Source: Pseudoscleropodium purum
Lineage: Eukaryota > Streptophyta > Bryopsida > Hypnales > Brachytheciaceae
Assembly: GCA_963969395.1 (NCBI GenBank)
Contig: OZ017796.1
Coordinates: 9,674,501 to 9,738,500, forward strand
DNA: 64,000 bases
Direction: 5' to 3'
The notes below the pieces were generated by a model. It ran no database searches, had not been told where the DNA came from, and saw nothing but the letters and a program-made list of their open reading frames with translations. Below are positions 24,716 to 37,046 of this stretch, in pieces (the stretch's first letter is position 1; each line of letters begins with the position of its first letter). The position numbers and the translations under genes were made by a program.

Positions 24716-25489
24716 TTACCAGTCCTTTCGAATCTCAAAGGAGTAATCCAAGTCCAGGTGCACCCTACCATCATCGTCGATGAACCGCTTACGGGCTGTG
24801 TAAGCACCGCGAGCCAAAGATCCCGAAGGAGTCACTTCCTCCTCGGCAATGTGCACATATGGCTCCTGCTGGGGACCAAACGTGCCCATCATGTCACGGG
24901 TCTGGTCCACCTGGAAACCCGCCTTCCACACCGTGTTGATGCAAGTCAACCCGGACACGATGTTGTTGCGCACGGTGAAGATGTACTTCAGAGACACAGT
25001 CGAACCCTCCTTCAAAGAGAACGTGTATCCCCTGGAATTCGTCCCCAGAGGCAACGGGAAATGGCTGTCCGGACGTCCCTTCGAGATCACCCCCAAAGAC
25101 ATCACGCTCACCTCGGGCTCCACAAACCCGTCCCCAGCATCCTCCTCGCTGGCGAACCCCAGAAGCTGAGCCTTCCAACGCCGCAGACTCTCGTCCTCCT
25201 TGTCCTTCTCCAGCTGCTCCTTTAGAGACACCAAAGGACCCAATTCCTGCTTGAACTCCCCAACGGGGGAATCATCGCCTTCATCCTCCGAGTCGAACGA
25301 GTTGCTCGCGTTAGTCGGAAGGGAATCGCACTTGGTCAGAGACTTGGTCGCTTCCGTGGGCTTGGAGCTGTTCTCCTGGTTCTCCTTGTCTTGCTCCGAC
25401 GTGGTTTCCTCTTTGTTCAGCTCCTTGCTCAGTTCCTTGCTTGACTTGCTGTGAGTGCGCCCAAACCACCCAGATACTGTTTTGGACAT
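24716..25489 (-). CDS. Rho GDP-dissociation inhibitor (RhoGDI)
   Basis: Cytosolic regulator that extracts prenylated ROP/Rho GTPases from membranes and keeps them GDP-bound; in plants it focuses ROP activity during polarized growth. The 257-aa product has a charged, Ser/Glu/Lys-rich N-terminal extension (about 1-85), the regulatory-arm helices (SLKEQLEKDKEDESLRRWK, about 88-106), and the immunoglobulin-like lipid-binding domain (about 110-257) ending DLDYSFEIRKDW. Characteristic segments include LKEGSTVSLKYIFTVRNNIV, YTNT-like CINTVWKAG and MMGTFGPQ. An ATG 13 codons upstream is open, but TTTCATTTAG just before the coding part looks like a 3' splice site. I therefore start at 25489 and infer a 5'-UTR intron. 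The coding sequence itself has no intron. Acts alone here; neighbours are transposon relics. Confidence 0.95.
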   Translation of the reverse strand: MSKTVSGWFGRTHSKSSKELSKELNKEETTSEQDKENQENSSKPTEATKSLTKCDSLPTNASNSFDSEDEGDDSPVGEFKQELGPLVSLKEQLEKDKEDESLRRWKAQLLGFASEEDAGDGFVEPEVSVMSLGVISKGRPDSHFPLPLGTNSRGYTFSLKEGSTVSLKYIFTVRNNIVSGLTCINTVWKAGFQVDQTRDMMGTFGPQQEPYVHIAEEEVTPSGSLARGAYTARKRFIDDDGRVHLDLDYSFEIRKDW

Positions 25490-27780
25490 CTTCGCTCGTG
25501 CCTGGTCGTGCCTAAATGACAGAGTCAATCGTCAATTCGGCCAACAGTAAAAATGTTCCTGCTCCGTCTTGTCAGGTCACCAGCTGCAGCAACGACGTAA
25601 TCCTTGGCAGCCGCCCGCGATCACCTAGAAGTGCATTGATTTGCGACTAGTGATGCTCTCTAATACGAATGCTTTCTGCAAAGAATAACACGTTATCGTC
25701 AGGACAAGAACAGCTGGAAGATTTCGTCCGTGGAACAATGTTGACATGACTCAAGAAAGATGAATTCACTAGTGCAAGACCTATGTAGAGGCAGGTGCTC
25801 AGGCGTGAGAGGTTAAGCAAGCCTCTGTAGGAATATATTAAGGTAGTTGTAGTAAATTGAGACTAATTCGACACCAAACCATCGAGGAGGGATACTCAAT
25901 TGTTAGCACAAGTGTATGTACTACACCCATTGAGCTACTTAAAATACTCCATACGTAATCCAAGCGTATTTCTACTTGCCATTAAATGTGTGTAGACTTA
26001 CTAGGACAATTGAGCATTTACTAGTGGGTTTAGCTCGTGGGTCATTCGATTGCCTGAAGTCCTATGGTAATCTAGCTCCTCACAGTCCATACATTTTTGG
26101 TTAGTTCTATTATTACTAGAGTAACATAATTTCAACAGTCTCTCACTCCAACAGATAAGCAGACACGGAAAAGATAGATACACCATACGCAAACCTTAAA
26201 TGCTAAATATTACTCAGCAGCGAGAAAACAGACACACAACTCCTCTGCACCTATTTCCCAAAAGTTGACTCTGCTCTGTGCATATTTATCGTAATCTTAA
26301 TTTATAGACATCCAACAAAGAAAAGGATCTGTCTAGAGAGACATTTATGGAGTGACATAACTGTGAAAACATCACCAAACCCTCCAACTCCAATACACAA
26401 GCTCACATACACGTAAAGGTGAGAAGTTGATCACACTGACGGTGACCACGCATATCACGAGGAAAACGATGCCGACCAACGAGCTTCTTTTAAAAGAATA
26501 TCAACATACCTGCGACAAGACCACCAGCATTGGGCTCCTAACGGAATTACGTTCTAGAATTTGGACTCGAATTTCCCCAAACCTCTTCAATCTTACGACC
26601 TGGGGCACCAACTTTCGCAAAGACAGAATTTAAATGTGTGCTACAATCGATGATAGTGTGGGAAGCGTGCAGGATATTCTGCATTGCTATTTTAGAGCAG
26701 AGCATTTTGAAGAGGGTAGAGTGTACACGTCAAATCCTACCGCAGAAGAGCAAAGCACAAATCCGAATCCCCCATCCAAGTAATTCCTAATCAGGGACAC
26801 GAAAAGAAGATGACGCGCTCGAGAAAAAGCAGCGGTGACGCATCCCAACCACCCAGATTCAAATTTGATTCTAGGGCACTTCCTAAAAACCCGGAGTATG
26901 AAAAACGAAAGAAAGCCTCGAAAGAACAAATAGAGCCAGCAGTGCATCATCGTACAGACTTACATCTCCGAATCACACAACTGCAACCACCAGCACTTGA
27001 AATCCTCGAAGCCTCTTCCGAATTTCCAAGCTCTCGCCCCCCTCCGTGGCGTGGCGAGTTATCTTCCCCGTCCGCCTTTTTCCCAAATTTTCGTAGTCCT
27101 GCTGCGGCTCTCTACATCATCCTGCTTCCACCCACCCACCCTGGCACATGAACGAACAGACACATCAACCCGGCGCTCCGCGTTCAATGCAGGCCAAACT
27201 CGCAATCGGAACACAAACACACCAAATGCACTTACTTCGCGAATGCACGTTCTCCAACCACTTGGGGAGCTTCCAGATTTCGCGCGCTCCCGACAGAATG
27301 GCGCGCACACACACTTGAACTACAATTCAGGATCTGAGGACCTACGAAATTTGAAACCTTCACCCTCAAAAATCAAATATGTTACGCCACCAACTCTCTC
27401 TCACTCTCTCTGTCTCTCTGTTTCTCTCCTGTATCCAAAACCTGACAGCAATACTACTGATAACTCCCCTCCTTGCCGTCTTCGTACGACTCAAACGGTC
27501 TTCTCAATACGCACGTCAGAGTAGCCCAGAGCACAGTAAGCTTGGTGCTTCGAAAACGATTCGGTGAGAGATTCAAGAGAAGTGTGACTCCCCAAGTGGG
27601 ATTGAGGCAGCCAGCATGGAGGGAATTGGGGAGGAAATGTCGGAGAGCTCCTGACATGGAGTGCGCGACGAGCGTGGCGGGGAAACGGGGACGACGACGA
27701 CGACGACTTGGAAGGATCGGAAAGGATCAGAGCGGCGAAGAGACAGACAGACAGTTCAAAGATGGCAGAAATGGGGTGAG
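25490..27780 (-). promoter_or_regulatory. Inferred 5'-UTR intron, leader and promoter of RhoGDI
   Basis: An acceptor-like TTTAG lies just upstream of the start on the minus strand (about 25512). GC content rises from about 26.8 to 27.75 kb, with a CT/GA microsatellite at about 27391-27430 and (GAC)n near 27690-27707, typical of leader sequence. AT-rich repeats start abruptly after about 27.8 kb. The largest frame here (26997-27524, plus strand) is proline/serine/threonine-rich with no domain and is overlapped by frames on both strands, so I treat it as non-coding. The 5' exon and donor were not fixed. Confidence 0.4.
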
Positions 27781-27990
27781 AATGAATAGTTTATTCTTGG
27801 GAGCCTAAAAGCGCGCGTAAATGGGGCTTTCACTGGTTCTGGAATGGTCAAAAAACTCTTCTTGAGAGGAGGATGTTAATTTTATTTTTTATTTTTTTAA
27901 ACTATGTGTCAAGATGGATGTAAAACGTGCCCCTTATTTTGGAATGGTTGGTTTTGTATTTCATAACTTTTCTTTTCAAAGTTGGTTTTT

Positions 27991-28696
27991 TTAACCCCTA
28001 AATGCCAAAATTGCATTTATTTTTGACAACATAGTGATTTTTGGCAACTCACTACAAACAATTTTGTTTTTTTCGCTGAAATTTTCACACAACGTAAGCC
28101 CAATGAGTAGCTTTAAGGCACAAAAAATTTCATATGTTTTGACTATGTGGTTAAAAAGTTATTGCATGATATGTAATTTTTTATACTTGGCAAGCAACTC
28201 AAAAAAAATCACTTTCTTCATAAATAAAAATTTGAATTTGGATTCTTAGATTTTTAGTTTGCAGGCAACTATGGAATCTTTACTCTAAAATAAACTTTGA
28301 AGTCCTTTATTTTACTCAATTTTCAATATTTTTGAAAAGAAATAAAAACATTGGTTGAAGATTGTTTATTACAACATTACAACCATTGGGATTGGCATTT
28401 TTCAATTCCATAACTAAATTCTTAACAACTTAGTATTTTAAATAATTCTCTACCTCTTTCTCCTTACTATTTTTTTCAAGCATGCATATGAAATTTTTTA
28501 TATGTATTTCCAACTTATTTCTTCAACATATTATAGTGAAAAAAAAGTTTTAGGATCTATACATTTTTGCTTAAGAAGTTTGAAAGATGAAATCTAACCA
28601 TTTGGGAAGGGTTGAAAATATTTCTTTTTAAGATTCAAGCAATTTGATCTTGCAATTAGTAAGGTTTTTGATTCTAAAATTTTAGGAAGGTGTACT
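27991..28696 (-). repeat. Dispersed AT-rich repeat, left arm of palindrome 2
   Basis: Minus-strand copy. Its outer end reads TTAACCCCTAAATGCC on the plus strand at 27991. It shares long, almost continuous similarity with the plus-strand copy that follows, for example AAAGGACTTCAAAGTTTATT against AAAGGATTTCAAAGTTCATT, and a block around 28380-28450 against 29100-29170. These two copies resemble each other more than any other pair, as expected of arms of one insertion. Confidence 0.85.
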
Positions 28697-29625
28697 TTAA
28701 CCCCTAAAGTTTCTTGACTATGCTTTTGCCAAAAACACTCCAAAACTGCCATTTCTTGGACAAGTTTCAAAATTTAGAAAAAAAAAACCATTTTTGGACA
28801 CATGTAACTGTAGGATCTTGGAGTAAACTAGTTTGAGAAGATGTGGAAAAAAAATTCAGAAATTTCCACAGTGTAGATTGCAAGATATTAGCATTTGAAG
28901 TGACAAAAATCATTTATTGTAGTTTGGGCAGTTGAATTTCAAAAGGTCAAATTTGTACGAATAAATGTTCAAAATGATTGCAATTCTTTGGATTCATTCT
29001 TCAAGGCATGTTGGATACATGCTTGAAAAATTTCAAATCATTTGGGATTGTACAACATATAGGAAAAAAATAATAAGTAGGTAGTAGGAGAGAATGATTC
29101 AAAATACTAAATTATTAAGAATTTAAATATGGAATTGAAAAATATCAATCCTAGTGTTTGAAACGTTGTAATAAACAATTTACATCCTAGGATTTTTTTT
29201 TTTTTTTTTTTTTTATTGAAAATTGGATAAGATAAAGGATTTCAAAGTTCATTTTAGAATAGGGAATTCATAATTGCCCACAAACAAAAAATCCTCAAAA
29301 CTTTTGACTTGTTGATCAAAATGGAATGATTCAAAGCTTTCCTTGTATATATAAGTCCAGAAAACAAATTCCAAATTTTGATTGTTGAAAAAAATGATTT
29401 TTTCAGATCTGCCCAGACTGCCCGAGTTGAGAAACAAACTACATGTTAGGCTATAACTTTTGACTCCTATTTCCAAATGTCATGAAATTTGTTGCATGTG
29501 AAAGATATTCCTCATCTACGCATCCTACTACAATTTCAGCCTTAAATATACAAATTTTTTATCACAATGGCCTGCCCAAAATTTCTATACAACCAAAAAA
29601 TGCAATCTAGTCTTTTAGGAATTAA
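28697..29625 (+). repeat. Dispersed AT-rich repeat, right arm of palindrome 2
   Basis: Plus-strand copy, about 930 bp, starting TTAACCCCTAAAG at 28697 and ending TTTTAGGAATTAA at 29625. The core AGATTGCAAGATATTAGCAT is near 28876. It includes a T run of about 23 near 29190. With the minus-strand copy it forms a 1.63-kb palindrome bounded by TTAA on both sides. Confidence 0.85.
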
Positions 29626-29880
29626 CCAACAATGCTAGTATGTGTGCATGAGAATGCAAGCTTACGAGCCTTGCACATATGTATATTAGATATTCTACAA
29701 CCATTTGAAAGTGCTTTTAATATAAACATCTAGTATAGGTATCTATAACATAGGTATCCTATAGTCACAAAAAAAATTTACAATATAAACACCTATAATA
29801 TAGGTGTATAATCTTTTAAGCTTGTGTGCTCATGATTCTAAGCTTACATAATAACAATCGTGGCTTTGGATTTAATTACT
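29626..29880 (+). repeat. Short dispersed repeat, second copy at about 53158
   Basis: Begins CCAACAATGCTAGTATGTG and contains ATAACATAGGTATCCTA and TATAATATAGGTGT segments, ending near a TTCTAAGCTTACATAATA phrase. The same order occurs at about 53158-53390. Internal motif (ATATAGGTRT) is itself repeated. Confidence 0.75.
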
Positions 29881-32800
29881 TTGAAATAGTTTTGCACCTA
29901 AAAATAGCCTTCCTCTTTCCGTCTTTTAGTAGATAATTCCAAATATGAATTCAAATTTTCCAAGTTTTATCATTCATAATAAATCATAATTTCTTGTATT
30001 TTTCTTGAGGTATTAATTTGGAGCAAAAACTCCAAACTCTCCCTCCTCTAAGGAACACTTGCAAAACTATTCTACAAGATCCAAAATGATCCACTATACA
30101 TAGTGCATTCTAACATTTTTGGCTTTTTGTTTACAATACTTAAATTTGAACATGCAAATTGATTCTATGGAAACTTGAGCAAAACCAAAATGATCAGACA
30201 TTGAGTACAATACAAGAAAACTTGTCTAAATCTTCTATATTTGTAAGCATCTAAACAAAATAACAAGCTTGATTCAACAACTACCAAAAATTATTGTGAT
30301 GAACAAAAAATAAACAATGGAGATTTGAATAAGTTTAAATCTAGAATATTTAAGAAGCATTGAAACAACAACAATCAAAGAAATTCCAATGCTTCATCTT
30401 GTATTGGTATAAAAAAGGGTTTGCTAAGGTTGATTATGCATATTAGGGCACTAGAGGCTTTCCAAAAGAGAAGATTCAATAACCTATATGATCATATCCA
30501 ATTTATAATCCATTGGAAAACTTTGAATTTTTTCTTAAAACCAATTTTATATTGTATAGTAATTGAAGTTTGTAATGTGCCTGAGTATAGAATGACACAA
30601 AATTTGATCTATTCTATGATGTTCTTCACTATACAAGTCACTTTAATATAAACTTATCATAGAATTTTAGACTTCTTTTAATACATTATAAATTTGATGT
30701 GAAATCTTTTTACTATTCTTCATAATTTAATATTGATTGCAATCTTTACAAACAAGTATATTGGAGTTCAAGGTGAAAGATACTAAAGTTCTATCATATG
30801 GTCCTAAACTCCATTCTTTAAAAGTTATCATTAGTATCATAAATGCATACTTTGTGCACAAATGAAATGACTCTATTTTCAAAGCTTTTATCTTTTATTT
30901 ATACATATTTATTGACATGAAGTATAAATGCCATGGATTTTGTTGCATATACACATATACAAGAAAATAATATATAAAAATAAAAAATCCTATAAAATGG
31001 ATTTAATAGTGTGGCCTTTGCAATTCATCATTCAATAAAGTTTGTTAGTATCTATAGATGTTATTGTTTGCCAACACTTTCAATGCTACACACATTCAAA
31101 ACTAGATCATTGTCTTAATCTCAATTCCATAAACATCTTTTGAATATGAAAAATAATTTGCATTTTCAAAATAGTTAGTTTGTCACTTGGTCACATATGG
31201 TGAGAATTCCATTAGTATTCAAATATCGATGATGATTCTATTGCCCCCAATGTAAATCACCTTCAAATAATGTTTGATTCCCAACTAGAAGTCTTGCACT
31301 CTCTTTCAAGGAATTGTCAATAGCAACTTCACTAGAAATTTGATACCATTCCACAAGTATCAAGAGTTGTACAATAGCACCTTGCAATGTTGTGAAGGTG
31401 GCAATGAAACTCCACATTGAGTTTTTGACTATAAGTCACTGTGGCACATGATGGTATTATGTGGGAGTCAAGATGATTTTTTATTTTTTATAATAGTCTT
31501 TATAGTCTTCAATAATTCCTCCTTTAGTCTAGAAAACTTCCAATAGGCACTTCTATTCTTTGGAAGTCTACCTATTTCGATGTTTAGTCATCAAACAAGC
31601 TTCCCAAAAAATCAATTTTTTCTCTAACTTAATTTTTTCTATTATTAGCATTCAATTTGCAAAAGAAATGAATTTATGTTATTAACATTCCAAAGAGGCT
31701 TGAGCAATTCATAAATATGCTTCAAAATATGTATTCTTCAAGTTTCAAATCTTATATCAAATAAAAGATGTTAAGTGTCATGATTCCAAATTATTTATAT
31801 AATTAATTATTTTTGAATATATATAAACCTTTTTCAAAAGAATTTGGAAGCATTTGGATTTGAAATTCACCAAATTTATTATTTTCTTCTCGTAGTCAAA
31901 TTTTTTGTCCTAAAATGACTAATTTTTTGGGCCTTTTACACTATAATTGATTTTGACTACCTATAGTGAAGTTGTTTTGAAATATGAGAATAGAAAGTTA
32001 ACCCAGTTTAGTGTGTGTTTTTAATAAATAAGACTTTCAGAAAAAGAATTCAAAATAATTGCCCCAAAGTTTGGTAGTGATATAAACTAGTTGCTTGAAC
32101 CATTAAGGATACAACAAGATAAGTTTGGAAGATAAATAGATCATAATGTGCGACTTGATTATGTCATTTCTAACATGTCACTACAGTTGATATTTCAATA
32201 GTGGAAAATGATTCAATTAACCCTAAAACATTATAGCTAGCACCTTGGACCAACTTTTGAATATTTTTTCAAAAATTGTGACATTTAAAGGTTTAAACAT
32301 TTTAGATGTCAAATAATAGATATTGGAATCTACTTTCATCTTTAACTATTGAGGCATTTTAATTATCTATAAAAATCTCAATTATTCTTATTTTCAAATC
32401 ATATTCATTTAAATACAACTCTAGTTCTAAATTTTAAATCCAAATTGATGCAAAGTAGTATGTGGACAAATGTCAATTCTCTAGACAACTATTTTAGAAC
32501 CCTACTTGAAAAATATTTGCTCTCTATATATAATTAAGATTATCATAGTATATTAGAAATCCATTTTTTAATAAAAACAAAGTTCCATTTTTTAGCAAAA
32601 TACTAGTAGAAAATTACTATCTTCCTTACATTTCTATGGATTTTTTAACTATTTTTTAATCCTAAAGTTCATTTGAGCTAAAATAGATTTTGAAAAATTT
32701 AGTTAGATAAAATGAGATATCAAATTTTAGTTTTTTTCTCTTTATATTTTTTGAAATTAGGAAAACAAATAAACTTTTAGGAAATCTAATTTTTTTATGA

Positions 32801-35399
32801 AAATTGAACAATTGATAAAAATAAATAAAAATTATTAGTTTCCTATGGGCTACAACATGGGCAAACAAAGCACAATATCATTTTGCTTTGAAAATTTGTA
32901 TATTTCTTCCTAATGCAAGGCTTTACTCAATTATAAAGTTCACAAATCTTTCTTGTAAATAGAATCTTATATATAAGGTGCTTGAAAGACAAACAAGCAC
33001 ATTGCCATAAGTCCAAGCGATCTTAAAAAAAACATTTTGTTCTACTTTACAGACTTTGTTTTCACACATATATTTTCCTCAGACCCCCCATTTTTTATAT
33101 GTGACTCTTGTACTAGAAAAAGAAAAAGATTATGTGGTTACAAATTTTTTAAGATGAATAAGATTTGGCTAATAATATTTTTTGTAAAAAGTGCAGATTT
33201 TTGAGAGTTTTTAGAGTATTTGTCAATGACTAACCCATAGATCTTTATAGTTTAATATGGATCTCTTAGATATCCATTTTAGATTCATGGTATTAAAAAC
33301 ATTATAAATAATGTTAGTGGATGGGGCAATTAGTGGAAGATCATATGAATATGAAGAGGTAAAATTGCATCCTCAAATTTTGAATGTAACAATATTCATT
33401 ACATGATACTTGGGGCCAAAGAGGGGCCATTTCAAGCTGGTTCCCCTTGTGGTTCCCTGGTAGGGAAAAAATGCACTGTTGTCAAAAAAAATTTCAAAAA
33501 AACAAAAATGATAAAATGAAAAGAAATTGAAAAAACAACAAAAATTAAATTTTTTGGAATAATGATGTGGCACTCTATCAACCATGTGAGATTGCATCTA
33601 TGGCAATGTTCCCAACATTTTCAAAGCTAGGGAACTATAGTCTTGTAAAGCCCTCAAATCTCATGTAATATATCAATTCAAAACTTAGCTCTTGCTATTT
33701 GTTGTATACTTGACTAGTCATTTGATTGGTCTACAATCCCTTGAATTGTACTACTTAAGCTAATGGAATTAGTATGTTCTATAGTAATAATCCAAATTCT
33801 CAAAAATAAATTGCATTATGCACATTAATTAGCTTCACTAATGATTATGAATATAATGTGGTTTATACCATTTTCATACCATCGATTCAAATAGAATGTC
33901 ACCCAATATTCATTTTATGATCATCCACTTTTACATAATTTCATCCAACTTTCATCCAACTCAATATGAATCTTATCTAAAAAATCACATTCATTGAACC
34001 AAATTCATCCAATAATTAGAAAAGTATCTTGCACTATTCAAATTTCACATTAATTAAATTATTTTGAGTTGTATTTGAATTTAGCCCTAAAAATGACCAC
34101 TTTTGTATTGAAGCTCTACTAAAGAATGAAAATTGCAATGAATAGTAACTAGACTTTAGTTTTGAAAATTTTGAAAATTCCTAAATTAGAACATTTCATT
34201 GCAATATCAATGTCTATTTTAAAACCATATTATTCATATATTCTAATTATAAAATAAAGGAGAAATTTGGTTAAACTATATCATTCTTTACTAGAAAAAA
34301 TTACAGATTTTGATTTTAATTATTTTTCTCATTTCTCAAAAAAAAAAGACCAATTACTTATGATGGATGTGATTTCATTTCTGAAAAATAAAATAAGTGA
34401 TTTCCACTCCTAAGTAGTGGCAAAATAGATATAGCCATTTTAGCTAGCAACATGATACCAAATGAAATAATTTATTTTTAAAAAATCCAAATTTTGGCTA
34501 AATTATGTTTCTTTCTTGGCAAAATTTTCACCCATTTGAAAGTTTTTCATCAATTTGAGTGATATGTCATTCAATTTTGTACACTTCTTCTCGTTTGAAC
34601 TATGAAGGAATCATTGATCTTCCTTCCTTTGGCTACATTTAAAAATTTCTTGGAAAATCCCAAAATAGATCATATTAAATAGAAGCTATCTATATGAAGA
34701 TCAAATCTAATATACGTTAAGTCATTTTTTTGTAAAAAGTGCCACATGTCATAATGTGATTGGTACAAGATGAAGTGATCTTTCAAAATCTAAAGTGGAA
34801 ATTTTGTTTTAATATTTCTCTACCCAATTTAAACCTCAATATGGTATGGAGTTTGATTTTGCAAATATGTCCAAGAAACATTCCTTTACTAGGTGAATCA
34901 AAATTGGAGTTGGTTGGTGCAATGATTGAATTTCTAATGAAAGAATGAAATTTGCAATGAACGCAAGAAGTTACATGATTTTTGGAATGATGGGCATTTA
35001 GTGATTACTTATGAAAGTGAAAGCTAGTAGGCCACTATTTTAGATAATAGGTGCAGTAATCACATGGCATAGTTTTGTGAATGGATCACTATGTATCTAA
35101 AAAGTGATCCTTTTGTATTTAAATAACACACATGGATTTCAAAAAGTGTTTATCCCTTAGTAATTGAAAAGAAAGCATAAAAAACAAGGAACATTCATTA
35201 CAATATTTCTACTAATTGGAAGCAAAATATTTATAGCTTCTCATTGTTTTATAATTTTTCTTGTGTGCTACATTGCCCTTTTTAGCCATTTTATAACTAA
35301 ATTTCATCCTCTATAACTTCCCATTTTGTCTTGTCACCATCTAGAGATAAATAATAAACTTTTGTATGTCAGTTCTTCACTTTAGAAATTTCATTTTCC
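29881..35399. other. Gene-poor AT-rich spacer
   Basis: About 5.5 kb without a supported gene. Open frames are short and composed of residues expected from AT-rich DNA. Scattered phrases resemble the dispersed repeat (for example near 34480-34560). A GC-richer patch near 33410-33470 contains GGGGCCAAAGAGGGGCC but no recognisable feature. Confidence 0.45.
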
Positions 35400-36045
35400 T
35401 TAACCCTTCAAGGACCTATTATCTTAATTCCAAAAGTCCTATTGTTCCTACTATGGACAAAATGGATTTGGGGTAGGTTCGTATTAGCAAAATTTATGAA
35501 TTTTTCTTGAAATTTTTTCTTAAGAGAGAAAATTTTATTAGCATTTTGGAGAATATAATTTTTATTTCAATCTATGAATTGGAGCAAAACTTTTACCGCA
35601 ATAAGCCCAAATTTCAATTCAATGGACCGCAACAAAAGAAATCTACAAAAACATGAAATAAAATAATTTTTTGCTTATCGTATATTGCATTTTTTTTTCT
35701 ATATGGAAAACTTAGATTCATTCCATTTGGATTTGTGATGTGAAAGTTATAGATCATCTTGTTTTGTGAGCAATTAGAGCATCTTTTCCAAATAAATAAC
35801 ATAAAAGATTCATTTTAAAGTTTAATTTTTATATTTTTTCATAACAAAAAGTTCCATGAGGTTAACTTAACTTTGATTATTAAAACAATCTCACCATTGA
35901 GAATAGTGCGTTCTAATTCATTTTTGAGAGCTATCAACAATTTAGCTTTTTTCCTCTACCTCATGCCTACTTCTATATAATAAAATTTATAAAAAAAAAA
36001 TTATGTAATGTTTTTGATTTTTTTTTCCGTAGACTTTTTATTTAA
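35400..36045 (-). repeat. Dispersed AT-rich repeat, truncated minus-strand copy
   Basis: Read on the minus strand it matches the copy at 820-1700 through the GAGATTGTT block, GATGCTCTAATTGC, ACTTTCACATCACAAATCC and GGAATGAATC. Its outer end on the plus strand is CTTAACCCTTCAAGG at about 35399. The other end is cut by the long-TIR element that begins at about 36056, which suggests that element inserted later. Confidence 0.75.
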
Positions 36046-36055
36046 AATAATAATA

Positions 36056-37046
36056 GGATGCTTGTTTTGTTTTGTTTTTTTAGTTTAATTGTTTGTTACA
36101 TTGAGATCTCCTGGACCATCCATCCTCCATTCACGTTCTTGGTACGACCTTGAAGCCCTTGGCAAGAGGGTGCACTTGCTTTGTTTCATGGTGTTTGGAT
36201 CTACGGTGTGAAAGTTGTTGAATTTTGAAGTTTTTATCATTTAGAAAATTAGAAATTTATTTTTTCTTTTGTTTTGACTGTGACAACGACACAGGGCACA
36301 CTACTCTAGTCTAGTCTAGGGTTAAGTTAAGATTGACATTCTTTTCTTTTTCTTTTTCTTTTTCCAGGAGTGAGTTCTTCCTCCCTTGCAATAATACTGC
36401 ATGTCCAACGATTCTCGGCTTTGCAAGGACGAATCATCAGAGGTAAGGTAGCGCTCATAAACCAGTTGTGCTTTTTGAGGCGAGCTCCGTCCGGAATTGG
36501 TCCTCGCATTTCATGCCCTGCCAAACTGGTTCCAGAGATTCCAACATTACAGAATACAGACAGAAAACAAAGCAAAAAACGCACTGTAGCAAGCACGGCA
36601 AGAATTATTGGAAGGAGCTTCCCAAATGGAGGTCATGAACTGATGAAGGGCAGTCCGTCACCTCCGTCACTTCCACTTTACTGTTCGTGGTCTTCATCAG
36701 CCTTTCTCTCACTTACCGGTAACGTAAGATTATGAAACGAGAGCTGAAACCGAGCTAGCCAGACCCACTTCAGTTGTCGACCTTCAAAACACTTGGGGTC
36801 TTATCTTAGTTCTAAGCGTAAACTAGTGTGCCCTGTGCCGTTGCCACAGCCAAAATAATTTTCTAGTTTTTGAATTCATAAAGAACTTCAAAATTCAACA
36901 ACTTTCACACCGTAGGTTCAAACATCATGAAACAAAGCCTGTGCAGCCCTCCTCACAGATAGCTTTCCAATGATACCAAGAACACCACTGAGGACACATG
37001 ACCCCAGATATCTCACCATGAAAAAATGAAACAAACAACCTACGTT
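36056..37046. mobile_element. Long-TIR element carrying GC-rich cargo
   Basis: The left arm (36056-36312, beginning GGATGCTTGTTTTG, with GAGATCTCC and CGGTGTGAAAGTTGTTGAAT) is mirrored by the right arm (about 36827-37046). Between the arms lies about 515 bp of much GC-richer DNA unrelated to the arms. It contains an exon-like block with CTTTTTCCAG before and GAG|GTAAGG after it (about 36367-36442). Frames on both strands are open for 89-122 codons but match no family I know. The arrangement resembles a Pack-type transposon that captured a gene piece. No target duplication was identified. Confidence 0.7.

Noticed and set aside
24758..25225. 155-codon plus-strand frame opposite RhoGDI
   Set aside because: Shadow of the RhoGDI coding sequence; composition is that of the complementary strand of a real gene.
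25490..25528. Upstream in-frame ATG extending RhoGDI by 13 residues
   Set aside because: TTTAG before GCACGACC looks like a splice acceptor between this ATG and the next, and the downstream ATG begins a more typical product.
26997..27524. 175-codon plus-strand frame upstream of RhoGDI
   Set aside because: Pro/Ser/Thr/Arg-rich, low complexity, overlapped by other frames on both strands, and located in a microsatellite-rich leader region. No domain or splice support.
36327..36735. Frames of 89 and 121 codons in the cargo of the long-TIR element as a gene
   Set aside because: Opposite strands conflict, no domain is recognised, and the exon-like splice signals cut across both frames. Kept only as possible captured sequence.
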